64,000 bases of DNA from Phyllobacterium sp. 21LDTY02-6 (GCF_023554255.2 NZ_JAMJWD020000003.1:248001-312000), one strand, 5' to 3'. Counted from the first letter of the stretch, positions 16,885 through 25,902 are shown. A program made the numbers and translations. The notes: generated from the letters alone by a model not told the origin.

Positions 16885-17823
16885 ATGTCGCCGATGCGAG
16901 CAGTAAATCGCTATTCAAACCTCGCAGAAATCGAACTGCGGCCGGTCGCACCGGTTGACCGTTCGAGGGAGATATTCGCATTCCTTCGCGACGCCGTTGC
17001 GGACGGGCAGCGATGCGCCCTCGTGACGTTGGCCGAGATCACCGATGGTGCCTCGCGCGCCCTCGGCGCGCATATGGCGGTCACCGGGGACGGCCGCTAT
17101 TGCGGTTACGTGTCCGGCGGCTGCATCGAAGCCGCGGTTGCGCGCGAAGCTCTCGAAGCGATCGCCGAAGACGCCGACCGTGTCTGCCGCCTCGGCAAGG
17201 GTTCACCGTTTTTCGACATTGTCCTGCCCTGCGGAGGCGGGCTCAGCCTGACGATCCATGTCCTGCGAGAGGCTGCGACCATCGACCATCTCCTCGACGA
17301 AATGGTCGTCGCACGCAAGCCCGTCAGCCTGGTTTACGATCCCGGCGGCCAGCGGCTGTCCGTTCGGGCGGGGCTGTCCGCGACAGGCTGGGAAGACGAT
17401 CGCCTGGTGACGGCTTACAGGCCCGATCCTCGGATATTTCTTGCCGGAAAGGGCATCGAAAGCCGCGTATTTTCCGACATTGCCACCGCGGCCGGCCTCG
17501 AGATCGTTCCGATCGACGCCGATGATATCGCAAGGCAGGCCGATGGCGAATCTGCGATCGTCCTGCTTCATCATGACATCGAGAAGGAACTGCCGGTGTT
17601 GCGGCACGCGCTGGCGTCGCCGGCGTTCTATATCGGCTGTCTCGGCGGCCGGCGAACGCATGCCAACCGACGCCAGCGACTGCTCGAAGACGGACACTCG
17701 CCCGAACAGCTCGACCGTATTCGCGCACCCATCGGCCTGTTCGGACCGGCCAGGGAAGCACGGTCACTTGCCGTTTCCGTACTTGCCGAGATCATGTCCG
17801 TGCTCGAATCGCGAAGACCATGA
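16885..17823 (+). CDS. XdhC/CoxI-family molybdenum-cofactor insertion chaperone
   Basis: A 312-residue XdhC-family protein. It has the N-terminal XdhC domain (REIFAFLRDAVADGQRCALVTL, then GYVSGGCIEAAVAREA) and a C-terminal Rossmann domain (about 180-290, ending YIGCLGGRRTHANRRQRL). Such proteins bind the cofactor, promote its sulfuration and insert it into hydroxylases of the xanthine dehydrogenase family, which fits the divergent iorAB-like operon. I place the start at ATG 16885 after CCAGGACAGG; ATG 16894 is also possible, and the in-frame start at 16753 would add residues unlike the family. Its stop overlaps the next gene (ATGA). Confidence 0.88.
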   Translation: MSPMRAVNRYSNLAEIELRPVAPVDRSREIFAFLRDAVADGQRCALVTLAEITDGASRALGAHMAVTGDGRYCGYVSGGCIEAAVAREALEAIAEDADRVCRLGKGSPFFDIVLPCGGGLSLTIHVLREAATIDHLLDEMVVARKPVSLVYDPGGQRLSVRAGLSATGWEDDRLVTAYRPDPRIFLAGKGIESRVFSDIATAAGLEIVPIDADDIARQADGESAIVLLHHDIEKELPVLRHALASPAFYIGCLGGRRTHANRRQRLLEDGHSPEQLDRIRAPIGLFGPAREARSLAVSVLAEIMSVLESRRP

Positions 17824-18446
17824 TCGACCTTCCGGAATCGCACTCGACGGCCGTTCTCGTGCTGGGCGCGGGATCGGGTTCCCGTTTTCACCGTGACGAC
17901 AAGCTGGGTGCCGAGCTGGGCGGCGCGCCGGTCGCCCATCATGTGCTGCGCACGCTGCAGCCGTTCCGATGGGCCAGGAAAATACTGGTTTGCAGGCAGA
18001 GCACGGACTGGACCGCGGCCTTCCGGGAGGATGGCTACTCGATCGTGCACAACGATGCGCCCGAGGAAGGCATGCTCGGATCCCTGCGACGCGGTGTTAT
18101 GGAAGCGAGCGGCCTTGAAAACGTCCTCGTCTGCCTTGGAGACATGCCGTTCATTCGACGAGAGCACATAGAACGGCTGTTGTCCAAGGCCGCCCAAAGG
18201 CGCGGCCAGGTCGTCGCATCGCGCGCGGGCGACCATCGCGGCCCGCCGGCGATCTTCCCGCTCAGTGCCTTGGCATACCTGCCGGCAAGCGGCGAAGGCG
18301 GTGCAAGGTCGCTGCTCGGCGAGGCAGCATTCGTCGATTGCCGTCTGGACGAAATCTCCGACATCGACACGCAACAGGATCTGGCCGACGCCGAAGCCCA
18401 CATGGCGGGGACAAGGGTGCCAGTGAGCCAACCTCCCTCATGCTGA
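17820..18446 (+). CDS. MobA/MocA-like molybdenum cofactor nucleotidyltransferase
   Basis: A 208-residue GT-A-fold NTP-transferase. The nucleotide-binding loop is LVLGAGSGSRFHRDDKLGAEL near the N-terminus, a variant of LAAGxSxRMGxxK, and the metal-binding block is VCLGDMPFI. It is translationally coupled to the XdhC gene by a 4-bp overlap. MocA-type enzymes attach CMP to the molybdenum cofactor, and IorB-type hydroxylases use the cytosine dinucleotide form, so this is most likely the dedicated cytidylyltransferase. Choice between CMP and GMP transfer rests on context. Confidence 0.85.
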   Translation: MIDLPESHSTAVLVLGAGSGSRFHRDDKLGAELGGAPVAHHVLRTLQPFRWARKILVCRQSTDWTAAFREDGYSIVHNDAPEEGMLGSLRRGVMEASGLENVLVCLGDMPFIRREHIERLLSKAAQRRGQVVASRAGDHRGPPAIFPLSALAYLPASGEGGARSLLGEAAFVDCRLDEISDIDTQQDLADAEAHMAGTRVPVSQPPSC

Positions 18447-19156
18447 GCCTGTCGAAGCACGCACTTCACTTATGCAACACACGGCCCTCCGTGGGGGATA
18501 AATGGAAACTTATCCCACCACTTTGAAACCGGGTTATTGTGATTCGGTCCTTTCCAGTGGGGGAGCAGCTTCCGGAGCTGTTTCGACAAGCTGGGAAAGG
18601 GTGACGTTGCCGGATGGTCGGAAGTGACAACCCCGATTATCCAGCAAACTGCAGAAGGAAACGGAGGTAGCGCTTCGTTTTCCGGGTTGTTGCGTCTGAC
18701 AAGCGTGACAATAGCAGGCAAAGACGTCGCGGGCGGTCTTCGGACCTCGCCCCTGATTGTAATACTGACGCGCTGAAGACCGCCCGTCTCCCCCCATTTT
18801 CAATGACCAGACGCGATTGCGCGGGCGTGGTGCGGATTTTCCGTATTTAACAGGTGCTGCAGCAACGTTGCTGCGTCCTTCGACAGGCTCAGGATGAGGG
18901 GTTGGGTTTGATTGCAAGGCGGTAGTTTTGCGAGGTTTTCAAACCTTGGCTCCCTCCACTTCCGCCATCAATAATTTTCCCTCATGCTGAGCTTGTCGAA
19001 GCACGCACTATGCTGATGCAACAAAAAAGGATTGCACAAACGTTGCTGCGCCCTTCGTGGTTCGACAAACTCACCATGAGGGCTGAGGATGAGGGGTTGG
19101 GTTTGATTGCAGGAAGGTTGGGAGCCAGTGATTGAAATCTCGCAGATCGTCGAAGC
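18447..19156. repeat. Gene-free gap with several intergenic repeat copies
   Basis: This 710-bp gap holds no convincing gene. TCATGCTGAGC(C/T)TGTCGAAGCA occurs near 18439 and 18983. The inverse form, CTTCGACAGGCTCAGGATGAGG followed by GGTTGGGTTTGATTGCA, occurs near 18878 and in a decayed, partly duplicated form near 19052-19113. Such elements are common between genes of sphingomonads. A further inverted repeat, CGGGCGGTCTTC (18730-18741) against GAAGACCGCCCG (18775-18786) with a 33-nt loop, lies between the repeat copies. Short open frames here read like translated repeat and are not called. Confidence 0.7.
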
Positions 19157-19675
19157 CTAGCGCCAGGACAATTGGTCCTTCGGAAGGCGGCCGCTCGGAT
19201 CGAACACGGTTACCTTGTGGGGCAGATCCGGCCCCCACCGCCAGAGCACGAGGTTCGTGTCGTCTTCCTCGGCGCCGGGCGCGAAACTTGGCACGAGTAT
19301 GCCGGCAATGCCGCTGGCCTTGAGACGGTCATATATCGACCATGAGGCGGGGCGCTCGCCGCGCGCAAGGGCCATTGCCCATCCGCAAGCCATCTCGCCA
19401 AGATCGACCGAATGCTCGGCCCTTCCCTGCTCCGTCGCAAGGTCCGCGACATTCTCGCAGTCCACTTCGTAGGAGCACAGCACGCAGGGGTCTATCCGGT
19501 GCGCAAAGCCCTGATTGGCCTCCTTGACTGCCGTCATGATACCGAGACCCAGATAAAGCGCCGGCACGCCCTTCGGGTTGAACCGGGCTCCCCTGATCGC
19601 CGCGCCATCGCCCGATATCGGCTTGAACGCCCATCGCGGATCATGTGCCCGATAGCACGTCCCTACAAATCTCAC
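19157..19675 (-). CDS. RES-domain toxin of a toxin-antitoxin pair
   Basis: A 172-residue RES-family protein. Expected active-site features are visible: the arginine in CYRAHDPRW, the GARFNPKGVPALYLG block, the glutamate in AVKEANQG and later serine-containing segments. Family members such as MbcT and ParT degrade or modify NAD-linked metabolism by NAD phosphorolysis or ADP-ribosylation. The start is GTG at 19675, which overlaps the antitoxin stop (GTGA); a longer in-frame reading would run through the antitoxin gene in another frame. The order antitoxin-toxin with overlap is typical of this class. Confidence 0.88.
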   Translation of the reverse strand: MRFVGTCYRAHDPRWAFKPISGDGAAIRGARFNPKGVPALYLGLGIMTAVKEANQGFAHRIDPCVLCSYEVDCENVADLATEQGRAEHSVDLGEMACGWAMALARGERPASWSIYDRLKASGIAGILVPSFAPGAEEDDTNLVLWRWGPDLPHKVTVFDPSGRLPKDQLSWR

Positions 19676-20067
19676 GCAAATCCGCCAAGAGCCATGTGGT
19701 CGAGATAGTCGCGGACGGCCGCTGCCTTGCCTTCCTTCACAAGCGACTCGGCAGTTCGCCCGCCAAATGCCGGCAAGGGCTGGGCACGATACCAGGCCAT
19801 CGCCTGCTCCTTGCCGCCCGCCCATTCCGTGACCCGACTGATGATCTCCAGCATTTCGCGCAAGCGCCCCTGCGTCTTCGGCGCACCGCTCCGCTCCACG
19901 CGATAGAGCGTCTCGCGTGCAAGCCCCGCCGTCTCGGCAAGCTGGGTCTTGGACATGCCAAATCCGTCCGCCAGCCGGCTGATTGCAATCTTTCCAGCCC
20001 GATCCATATAGGACAGAACCAGGGACTCGTTCTCGATCGGAATTTTCATCGCCTCGGCCATCGGCAT
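19672..20067 (-). CDS. Xre/MbcA/ParS-type antitoxin
   Basis: A 131-residue antitoxin. The N-terminal half contains a helix-turn-helix (RLADGFGMSKTQLAETAGLARETLYR), and the C-terminal half carries the toxin-binding ParS/MbcA motif around AMAWYRAQPLPAFGGRTAESLVKEGKAAAVRDYLDH. It should neutralise the RES toxin and repress its own promoter. I place the start at ATG 20067; ATG 20061 is better spaced from AAGG and is equally likely. Upstream in-frame codons as far as 20184 run through an AT-rich, promoter-like stretch (about 20075-20115). Confidence 0.85.
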   Translation of the reverse strand: MPMAEAMKIPIENESLVLSYMDRAGKIAISRLADGFGMSKTQLAETAGLARETLYRVERSGAPKTQGRLREMLEIISRVTEWAGGKEQAMAWYRAQPLPAFGGRTAESLVKEGKAAAVRDYLDHMALGGFA

Positions 20068-20267
20068 CACCTTGTCATATCTACTACCATATTTTACTCG
20101 CATAATATATGGCATCATCCTGCAAACTGCAATGCTTCGAGCAAATGCCCGGGTGGCGAAACGTTCCCTAGCGGGCCTCGCCATTCATCACGCGGATGAA
20201 TCAATCGCGGCCAATCGATTCAAAAAAGTCGTTGGATTTCCGGGCTCGTGCCGGCGAAGATTCCGCC

Positions 20268-20516
20268 ATGTCACAACAGCCGCCATTCCAGACCTACATG
20301 CAGCGCATCGAGCCGGAGCACAATATGCGCCGCTTCTATCACCTGTCGATCCAGCAAAACCTGTTTGGCGAGGTATCATTGATGCGCAACCGGGGACGTA
20401 TCGGCTCGGCCGGACAGGTGAAGATCCAGACATTTGCTGGCGAAGATGACGCGCAGGCCCGTTTCACCCAACTGTTCAGGGCCAAATGCAGGCGCGGTTA
20501 CCGAACCTTGGATTGA
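20268..20516 (+). CDS. Small WGR-domain protein
   Basis: An 82-residue protein that is essentially one WGR domain: RFYHLSIQQNLFGEVSLMRN is followed by RGRIGSAGQVK, where the name-giving tryptophan-glycine-arginine is replaced by RGR. The domain is known from PARP-type and DNA-binding proteins and from small stand-alone bacterial proteins, where it is thought to bind nucleic acid. I place the start at ATG 20268. It is divergent from the toxin-antitoxin pair. Stand-alone function is unknown. Confidence 0.75.
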   Translation: MSQQPPFQTYMQRIEPEHNMRRFYHLSIQQNLFGEVSLMRNRGRIGSAGQVKIQTFAGEDDAQARFTQLFRAKCRRGYRTLD

Positions 20517-20660
20517 CCAATGGCACTTCGACCGAAAAGCCACGGAAAGGGCTTCCAAACTCGCTGTTGCTGGCCTTTATCAATGATTTCAGCATAATCT
20601 GGCCAGAACGGCGGTCAGATCTCCGCGATAGAACGACCCCGTTGCGGCCGAGGGCGTAGA

Positions 20661-20951
20661 GTGATCAGACTATTATCCATCGTAGAAGTCGTTTTCGAGT
20701 TGGCGGGCAGAAGCTCGGTCGTCGTTGGGCCCGGCGTTCCCCGGGCCGGCAAATGGCGGCTGGAAATCGGCATGCCTCTCATCCTGAAACTGCCCGACGC
20801 GACGGAACTGCGCACCGTCGTCGGCGGCTTTGAAATGCTGTCTCCGCCTGATCCGGGCAGCATTCCGCTCATGCTGGGCCCCGGGCTGTCGAAGCATATG
20901 GTGCCGATCGGCACGGAGATCTGGGCGGATTACCCTGGCCGAGGTGATTGA
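20661..20951 (+). CDS. Small hypothetical protein, beta-rich
   Basis: A 96-residue product starting at GTG, with AGGGCG upstream. It reads as alternating hydrophobic and polar strands (RSSVVVGPGV, KWRLEIGMPLILKLPDATELRTVVGG), similar in feel to the domain-3 beta-barrels of elongation-factor-like proteins, and contains no membrane segment. No family is recognised with confidence. The antisense frames across it look like shadows. It lies between the WGR gene and the 3' end of a TetR gene. Confidence 0.5.
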   Translation: MIRLLSIVEVVFELAGRSSVVVGPGVPRAGKWRLEIGMPLILKLPDATELRTVVGGFEMLSPPDPGSIPLMLGPGLSKHMVPIGTEIWADYPGRGD

Positions 20952-21018
20952 TTCCCGTGCCGTTGTAGAATGGTTGAGAGCGTCGGTTCTGAACATGCCA
21001 GGGTCAAACCCGGCATGT

Positions 21019-21474
21019 TCAGAGAGGCGCCGTCGGTTTGAGGTGCAGCATCCTTATGAGCGTTCGCATCCTTTCGGCGTAATTTTGCGAACTGTCCGAC
21101 ATGGAAATCGAATTGGCCCGGGACGCTTCGCCATCCAGATAGTCCATGAGCGGCGACAACAGCGCCGGGCTCTCCGCGGCAGCGATCAACGCTGTCGCGG
21201 CGAGCGGGTCGATGGTCATGTCTGCGGTTATTTTTGGATTTTCACTATAGTATTTCAACATCCCCGCAATGAGATCACCTTTCGTCGAAAAGTGATGAAG
21301 CAAGCCTCCCTTGCTGATGCCGGCCTTTCTGGCGACAGATGCAAGGGTGACATGGCCGAAGCCTTGTTCCAGTGCAACGCACAGCGCGGCGCAAAACAGC
21401 TTCTCCTGGCGAATATTGCCTTTGAGCGTTCGCCACTTGGGAGCCTTGCGCTTTTCGTGAGCAGATGCCGCCAT
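21019..21474 (-). CDS. TetR-family transcriptional regulator downstream of RND pump
   Basis: A 151-residue TetR-type regulator, shorter than the usual 190-220. The helix-turn-helix is FGHVTLASVARKAGISKGGLLHHFSTKGDLIAGML (about 39-73). The ligand domain is cut short, ending shortly after a LHLKPTAPL tail. It starts only 5 bp after the stop of the RND pump gene, so it is probably cotranscribed with the efflux operon. A separate full-length TetR gene lies upstream of the same operon. Confidence 0.8.
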   Translation of the reverse strand: MAASAHEKRKAPKWRTLKGNIRQEKLFCAALCVALEQGFGHVTLASVARKAGISKGGLLHHFSTKGDLIAGMLKYYSENPKITADMTIDPLAATALIAAAESPALLSPLMDYLDGEASRANSISMSDSSQNYAERMRTLIRMLHLKPTAPL

Positions 21475-21479
21475 CGTCT

Positions 21480-24400
21480 CTACTCTGCCGGCGCTGGTGC
21501 TTCAGCCGATGCCGGATGTGCTTTTTTCTCCTTGCCGTCGCCAAACAGCTTCATCACGAAGACGAAGAATACCGGCACGAAGAAAATGGCGAGGATCGTT
21601 GCGGAGATCATGCCGCCGAGCACGCCGGTGCCGATCGCATTCTGACTGGCGGCACTTGCGCCGGATGCAATCGCCAGCGGCACGACACCGAGCGTGAAAG
21701 CCAGCGACGTCATGATGATCGGCCGGAAACGCAGATGCGATGCCTCGATGGTTGCTTCCATCAGGGACTTGCCTTCCGCACGCAGGTCCTTGGCAAACTC
21801 GATGATCAGGATGGCGTTCTTTGCCGACAGGCCGATGATGGCGATGAGGCCTACCTTGAAGTAGACGTCGTTGGGCATATCGCGCAGCATCACCGCCGCC
21901 ACCGCGCCGATAACGCCGAGCGGAACGACCATGATGACCGAGATCGGAATGGACCAGCTTTCGTAAAGCGCCGCGAGCAGCAGGAAGACGAAGATGATGC
22001 TGAGCGCGATCAGGAATGGCGCCTGCGAGCCGGACTGGATTTCCTGGAGTGACTGGCCGGTCCATTCATAGCCGAAGCCTGGCGGCAGGTCTGCCGCGAG
22101 ACGTTCCATTTCGGCGATGGCCGCGCCGGAGGAATAGCCCGGAGCCGCCTGCCCGCCGATACGCACGGCCGGATAGCCATTATAGCCGACAAGTTGAGAC
22201 GCGCCTTTCGACCATTCGACGCTGGCGAATGCCGACAGGGGGACCATGCCGCCATTGGCATTGCGCACATTGAGCTTGAGGAGATCCTCGGTCTTCATGC
22301 GATTGCTGCCATCCGCCTGGACGGTCACGCGCTGCATGCGGCCGGCATTGGGAAAGTCGTTGACATAGGACGAGCCGAGGCTGGTCGATATCGTCGAGTT
22401 GATGTCGGCGAAGGTTATGCCGAACGTATTGGCCTTCTCCCGGTCGATGACGAGGTTGACCTGCGCCGCCGAAGGCATGCCTTCGACGCGCAGCCCGGTG
22501 ACGATGCTGCTTTTCGCCCCTTCCGCCAGAAGCTGTTCCTGGGCGGCAAGGAGGGCGGCAGTGCCCTGCCCGGCACGATCCTGAAGACGGAAGGTGAAGC
22601 CATTGGAGTTGCCGAGCCCCTGGATTGGAGGCGGCGACAAGGCGAAGGCAATGGCATCCTTTATCTGGGACAACGTGCCGTTGGCCCGGCCCGCGATTGC
22701 AGCAGCGGTATTGTCCGCATCGCGCTCGCTCCAGTCCTTGAAGGTGACGAAGGCAAGGCCGGCATTGTCGCCGGCGCCGGAGAAGCTGAAGCCGCTGATC
22801 ATCACCATGCGATCGACAGCCGGTTCCTTCTTGAAGATGGACTCCGCCTGTTCGATGAGAGTGCGGGTGCGGTTGGAACTCGATTCGGCTGGCGTCTGCA
22901 TGTCGACGACCACGAAGCCCTGATCCTCGTTGGGCAGGAACGCGGAGGGCAACTGGATGAACGTCCAGCCAAGCCCCACCAGCAGCGCCAGATAGATGAT
23001 CATGAAGCGCCCGGAACGTCCGATCAGCCAGCCGACCGTGGACGAGTATTTGTGCGATGTGCGATCGAAGCCGCGATTGAACCAGCCGAAGAAGCCTTTC
23101 TTTTCATGGTGGCCCTTGGGGATCGGCTTGAGGAAGGTGGCGCAAAGCGCCGGTGTCAGCGACAGGGCCAGGAAACCGGAGAACAGGATCGATACGACCA
23201 TCGTCAGGCTGAACTGCTTGTAGATCACGCCGACGGCGCCGGGGAAGAACGCCATTGGCACGAACACTGCCGTCAGCACCAGCGTGATACCGATAATGGC
23301 GCCGCTGATCTGTTTCATTGCCTTCCTGGTGGCTTCCTTCGGCGGCAACCCCTCCTGGGCCATGATCCGCTCGACGTTTTCGACGACGACGATGGCGTCG
23401 TCCACGAGAATGCCGATGGCAAGGACCATGGCGAACATCGTCAGCACGTTGATCGAGAATCCCGTCGCCAGCATGACCGCGCAGGTCCCGAACAGCGCCA
23501 CCGGCACGACCAGCGTGGGAATGACCGTATAGCGAAAATTCTGCAGGAACAGGAACATCACCACGAAGACGAGGGCGATGGCTTCGAGCAGCGTGTGGAT
23601 CACCTTTTCGATGGAAACTTCGACGAAGGGCGAAGTGTCATACGGAATGGAATATTCGAGGTTTGCCGGAAAATATCGAGAGAGCTCCTCCATCTTGTCA
23701 CGGACGGCGGTCGCGGTGGCGAGTGCATTGCCCGTGGGGGAAAGCTGCACGCCGATTGCCGCGCTGGGCTGGCCATTGAGGCGCGTGGAGAACGTATAGT
23801 TTTCTGCGCCGACTTCTATCCGCGCAACGTCGCGCAGGCGGACGGACGAGCCATCCGGATTGGCACGAAGCACGATCGCGCCGAATTCCTCGGCCGAGGT
23901 CAACTGACCGCGTACGAGAACCGTAGCCGATATCTGCTGGGTGATCGGGTTGGGCTGCGCGCCGATACGGCCGGCGGCTACCTGTGCATTCTGCGCGGTG
24001 ACGGCCTGCGTTATGTCGTCGGCCGTCAAGTTCAGGCCGAGCATCTTGTCGGGATCGATCCAGACACGCATGGCGCGCTGGGTGGCGAAAAGCTGGGCAT
24101 TGCCGACACCGTCGATGCGCCTGATCTCACTGAGCACGTTGCGGCTGAGATAGTCGCCGAGGCCGACGGCGTCGACGGAGCCATCCTTTGAACTCAGGGC
24201 GACCAGCATCAGGAAGCTCGTTCCCGCCTTGTCGACGCGGATACCTTGCTGGATGACGGATCGCGGCAGTCGCGGTTCAACCCGCCGAACCGCATTTTGA
24301 ACGTCCACGGAAGCCTGGCCCGTTTCGGTGCCTGGTGCGAAGGTGGCGTTGATGCTGACGCGGCCCGCAGAATCGGATGTCGATTCGAAATAGAGCAGGT

Positions 24401-24620
24401 TTTCGACGCCGTTGAGTTCTTCCTCAATCGGCTTGGTCACGCTCTGGTAAATGTCCTCCGGCGAGGCGCCGGGATATGTCGTGCCAACGGAAATCTGGGG
24501 CGGGGCCACATCCGGATATTGCGCGATCGGCAGGAACGGGATCGAGATCGCACCCGCAAGCATGATGAATATTGCGACCACCCACGCGAAGATGGGCCGT
24601 TCGATGAAAAACTGTGGCAT
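21480..24620 (-). CDS. RND multidrug efflux pump, inner-membrane subunit (AcrB/MexB type, HAE1)
   Basis: A 1,046-residue proton-driven trimeric transporter, full length for the family. It begins with the canonical MPQFFIERPIFAWVVAIFIMLAG first helix. The proton-relay aspartates are present in TM4 (AIGILVDDAIVVVENVERIM) and the lysine in TM10 (GLSAKNAILIIEFAKDL). The porter-domain start PQISVGTTYPGASPEDI is also conserved. It works with the adaptor encoded 12 bp upstream and an outer-membrane TolC-type channel that is not in the window. Substrates are probably hydrophobic drugs or solvents. Confidence 0.97.
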   Translation of the reverse strand: MPQFFIERPIFAWVVAIFIMLAGAISIPFLPIAQYPDVAPPQISVGTTYPGASPEDIYQSVTKPIEEELNGVENLLYFESTSDSAGRVSINATFAPGTETGQASVDVQNAVRRVEPRLPRSVIQQGIRVDKAGTSFLMLVALSSKDGSVDAVGLGDYLSRNVLSEIRRIDGVGNAQLFATQRAMRVWIDPDKMLGLNLTADDITQAVTAQNAQVAAGRIGAQPNPITQQISATVLVRGQLTSAEEFGAIVLRANPDGSSVRLRDVARIEVGAENYTFSTRLNGQPSAAIGVQLSPTGNALATATAVRDKMEELSRYFPANLEYSIPYDTSPFVEVSIEKVIHTLLEAIALVFVVMFLFLQNFRYTVIPTLVVPVALFGTCAVMLATGFSINVLTMFAMVLAIGILVDDAIVVVENVERIMAQEGLPPKEATRKAMKQISGAIIGITLVLTAVFVPMAFFPGAVGVIYKQFSLTMVVSILFSGFLALSLTPALCATFLKPIPKGHHEKKGFFGWFNRGFDRTSHKYSSTVGWLIGRSGRFMIIYLALLVGLGWTFIQLPSAFLPNEDQGFVVVDMQTPAESSSNRTRTLIEQAESIFKKEPAVDRMVMISGFSFSGAGDNAGLAFVTFKDWSERDADNTAAAIAGRANGTLSQIKDAIAFALSPPPIQGLGNSNGFTFRLQDRAGQGTAALLAAQEQLLAEGAKSSIVTGLRVEGMPSAAQVNLVIDREKANTFGITFADINSTISTSLGSSYVNDFPNAGRMQRVTVQADGSNRMKTEDLLKLNVRNANGGMVPLSAFASVEWSKGASQLVGYNGYPAVRIGGQAAPGYSSGAAIAEMERLAADLPPGFGYEWTGQSLQEIQSGSQAPFLIALSIIFVFLLLAALYESWSIPISVIMVVPLGVIGAVAAVMLRDMPNDVYFKVGLIAIIGLSAKNAILIIEFAKDLRAEGKSLMEATIEASHLRFRPIIMTSLAFTLGVVPLAIASGASAASQNAIGTGVLGGMISATILAIFFVPVFFVFVMKLFGDGKEKKAHPASAEAPAPAE

Positions 24621-24632
24621 TGGATCGGGCCT

Positions 24633-25829
24633 CTAACCTTGGCGTGGCTTTGTTGCCGGAGTCTTGGAGCGGTCGTTTTCGACCGAAGCCGCACCCCCCT
24701 TTACCCATTCTGACGGAGCAACGGTGGCGCCGGGCCTTATCTTCTGGAAGCCTTCGACGATGACACGGTTTGCGGGCTCGAGGCCTTCATCGACGATGAT
24801 GCGCTCGCCGACGACACGGCCGACGCGAACCGACCTGAGTTCGGCAACGTCTTTTTCCCCGACGATATAGACCTGGGCATTGCCGCCGGTGTCGCGTTGA
24901 ATGGCCTGCTGCGGAACAGCGATGGCATTCTGCTGCACGCCCTGCTCGATCTCGACGCGGACATACATTCCCGGCAGCAGATCGCCGTCGGGATTGGGGA
25001 ATTCGCCGCGCAGGGTCACTTGTCCCGTGGTCTCATCCACGGCCGCTTCGGAAAACAGCAGCTTGCCGGCATGCTTGTATTCGCTGCCGTCGTCGAGCTT
25101 GAGCTTTACGCGCGCCGCGCCTTCCCCGGCGCTGGCGATGGCGCCCGCCGCAAGCGCCTTGCGCAGGCGGATCAGCTCGTTCGACGATTGGGTGAAATCC
25201 GCATAGACCGGATCGAGCTGCTGGATCGTCGCGAGATTTTCGGTGCTGTTGGCACTGACGAGCGCGCCTTCCGTAATCAGAGCCCGGCCGATACGACCCT
25301 TGATCGGCGCCCGGACGTCGGCATATTGCAGGTTGAGCTTTGCGGCGGCCAGATTGGCTTCGGCGCCCGCCACATCGGCATCGGCCTGGGCAACCGCCGC
25401 AACCGCGTTATCCAGCGCCTGGGCGCTGGCAAAGTTGCTGGACTTCAACGATTGCTGCCTGTCGGCCTGCTGGCGGGACTGCAGCTGCACGGATTTTGCG
25501 CGCAGAAGCGTGGCTTCCGCACTCTGGACCTGCACCTGGAACTGCGCAGGGTCGATCCGGTACAACACGTCTCCCTCATTGACGAGGCTGCCCTGTTCGA
25601 AGACGCGCTCCACGACGATGCCGGATACGCGCGGGCGCACCTCGGCGATGCGCGTGGGCGCGATACGGCCCGGAAGCTCGTTGTTGATCGGGATGGGCTC
25701 CGCCTTCACCGCAATGAAGCTTACCGGCGAGGGCGGAGGGGCAGCCTTTTCAGCTGAGCTCTGCGAATCGCTGCAGGCAGCGGCAAGCAGAGGAAGAAAC
25801 AAGGCAAAGGCAAATCGTGTCGCGTTCAT
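24633..25829 (-). CDS. RND efflux periplasmic adaptor lipoprotein (AcrA/MexA type)
   Basis: A 398-residue membrane-fusion protein. A lipoprotein signal (FALFLPLLAAAC, lipidated cysteine near residue 19) anchors it to the inner membrane. It then has the lipoyl-like half (ELPGRIAPTRIAEVRPRVSGIV), a long alpha-helical hairpin (SAEATLLRAKSVQLQSRQQADRQ to AEANLAAAKLNLQYADVRAPI) and beta-barrel domains (IKGRIGRALITEGALV). It bridges the pump and an outer-membrane channel. The gene is first in the pump operon, 73 bp after a TetR gene in the same orientation. Confidence 0.96.
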   Translation of the reverse strand: MNATRFAFALFLPLLAAACSDSQSSAEKAAPPPSPVSFIAVKAEPIPINNELPGRIAPTRIAEVRPRVSGIVVERVFEQGSLVNEGDVLYRIDPAQFQVQVQSAEATLLRAKSVQLQSRQQADRQQSLKSSNFASAQALDNAVAAVAQADADVAGAEANLAAAKLNLQYADVRAPIKGRIGRALITEGALVSANSTENLATIQQLDPVYADFTQSSNELIRLRKALAAGAIASAGEGAARVKLKLDDGSEYKHAGKLLFSEAAVDETTGQVTLRGEFPNPDGDLLPGMYVRVEIEQGVQQNAIAVPQQAIQRDTGGNAQVYIVGEKDVAELRSVRVGRVVGERIIVDEGLEPANRVIVEGFQKIRPGATVAPSEWVKGGAASVENDRSKTPATKPRQG

Positions 25830-25902
25830 AGGTTGCTTTCCGTGATACTCATCTTGGGAGGATGACGTTGGAAGGAAGTGCTTCGGGAGCTTGGGATGAC
25901 GT

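Noticed and set aside
18470-18917. Two minus-strand frames of 83 and 127 codons in the intergenic gap
   Set aside because: Their products include the PHPEPVEGR-type translation of an intergenic repeat and no conserved protein domain, so they are treated as repeat DNA.
22194-24191. 665-codon plus-strand frame opposite the RND pump
   Set aside because: It lies wholly antisense to a canonical AcrB-type gene and its composition (His/Asp/Arg-rich) is that of a shadow frame.
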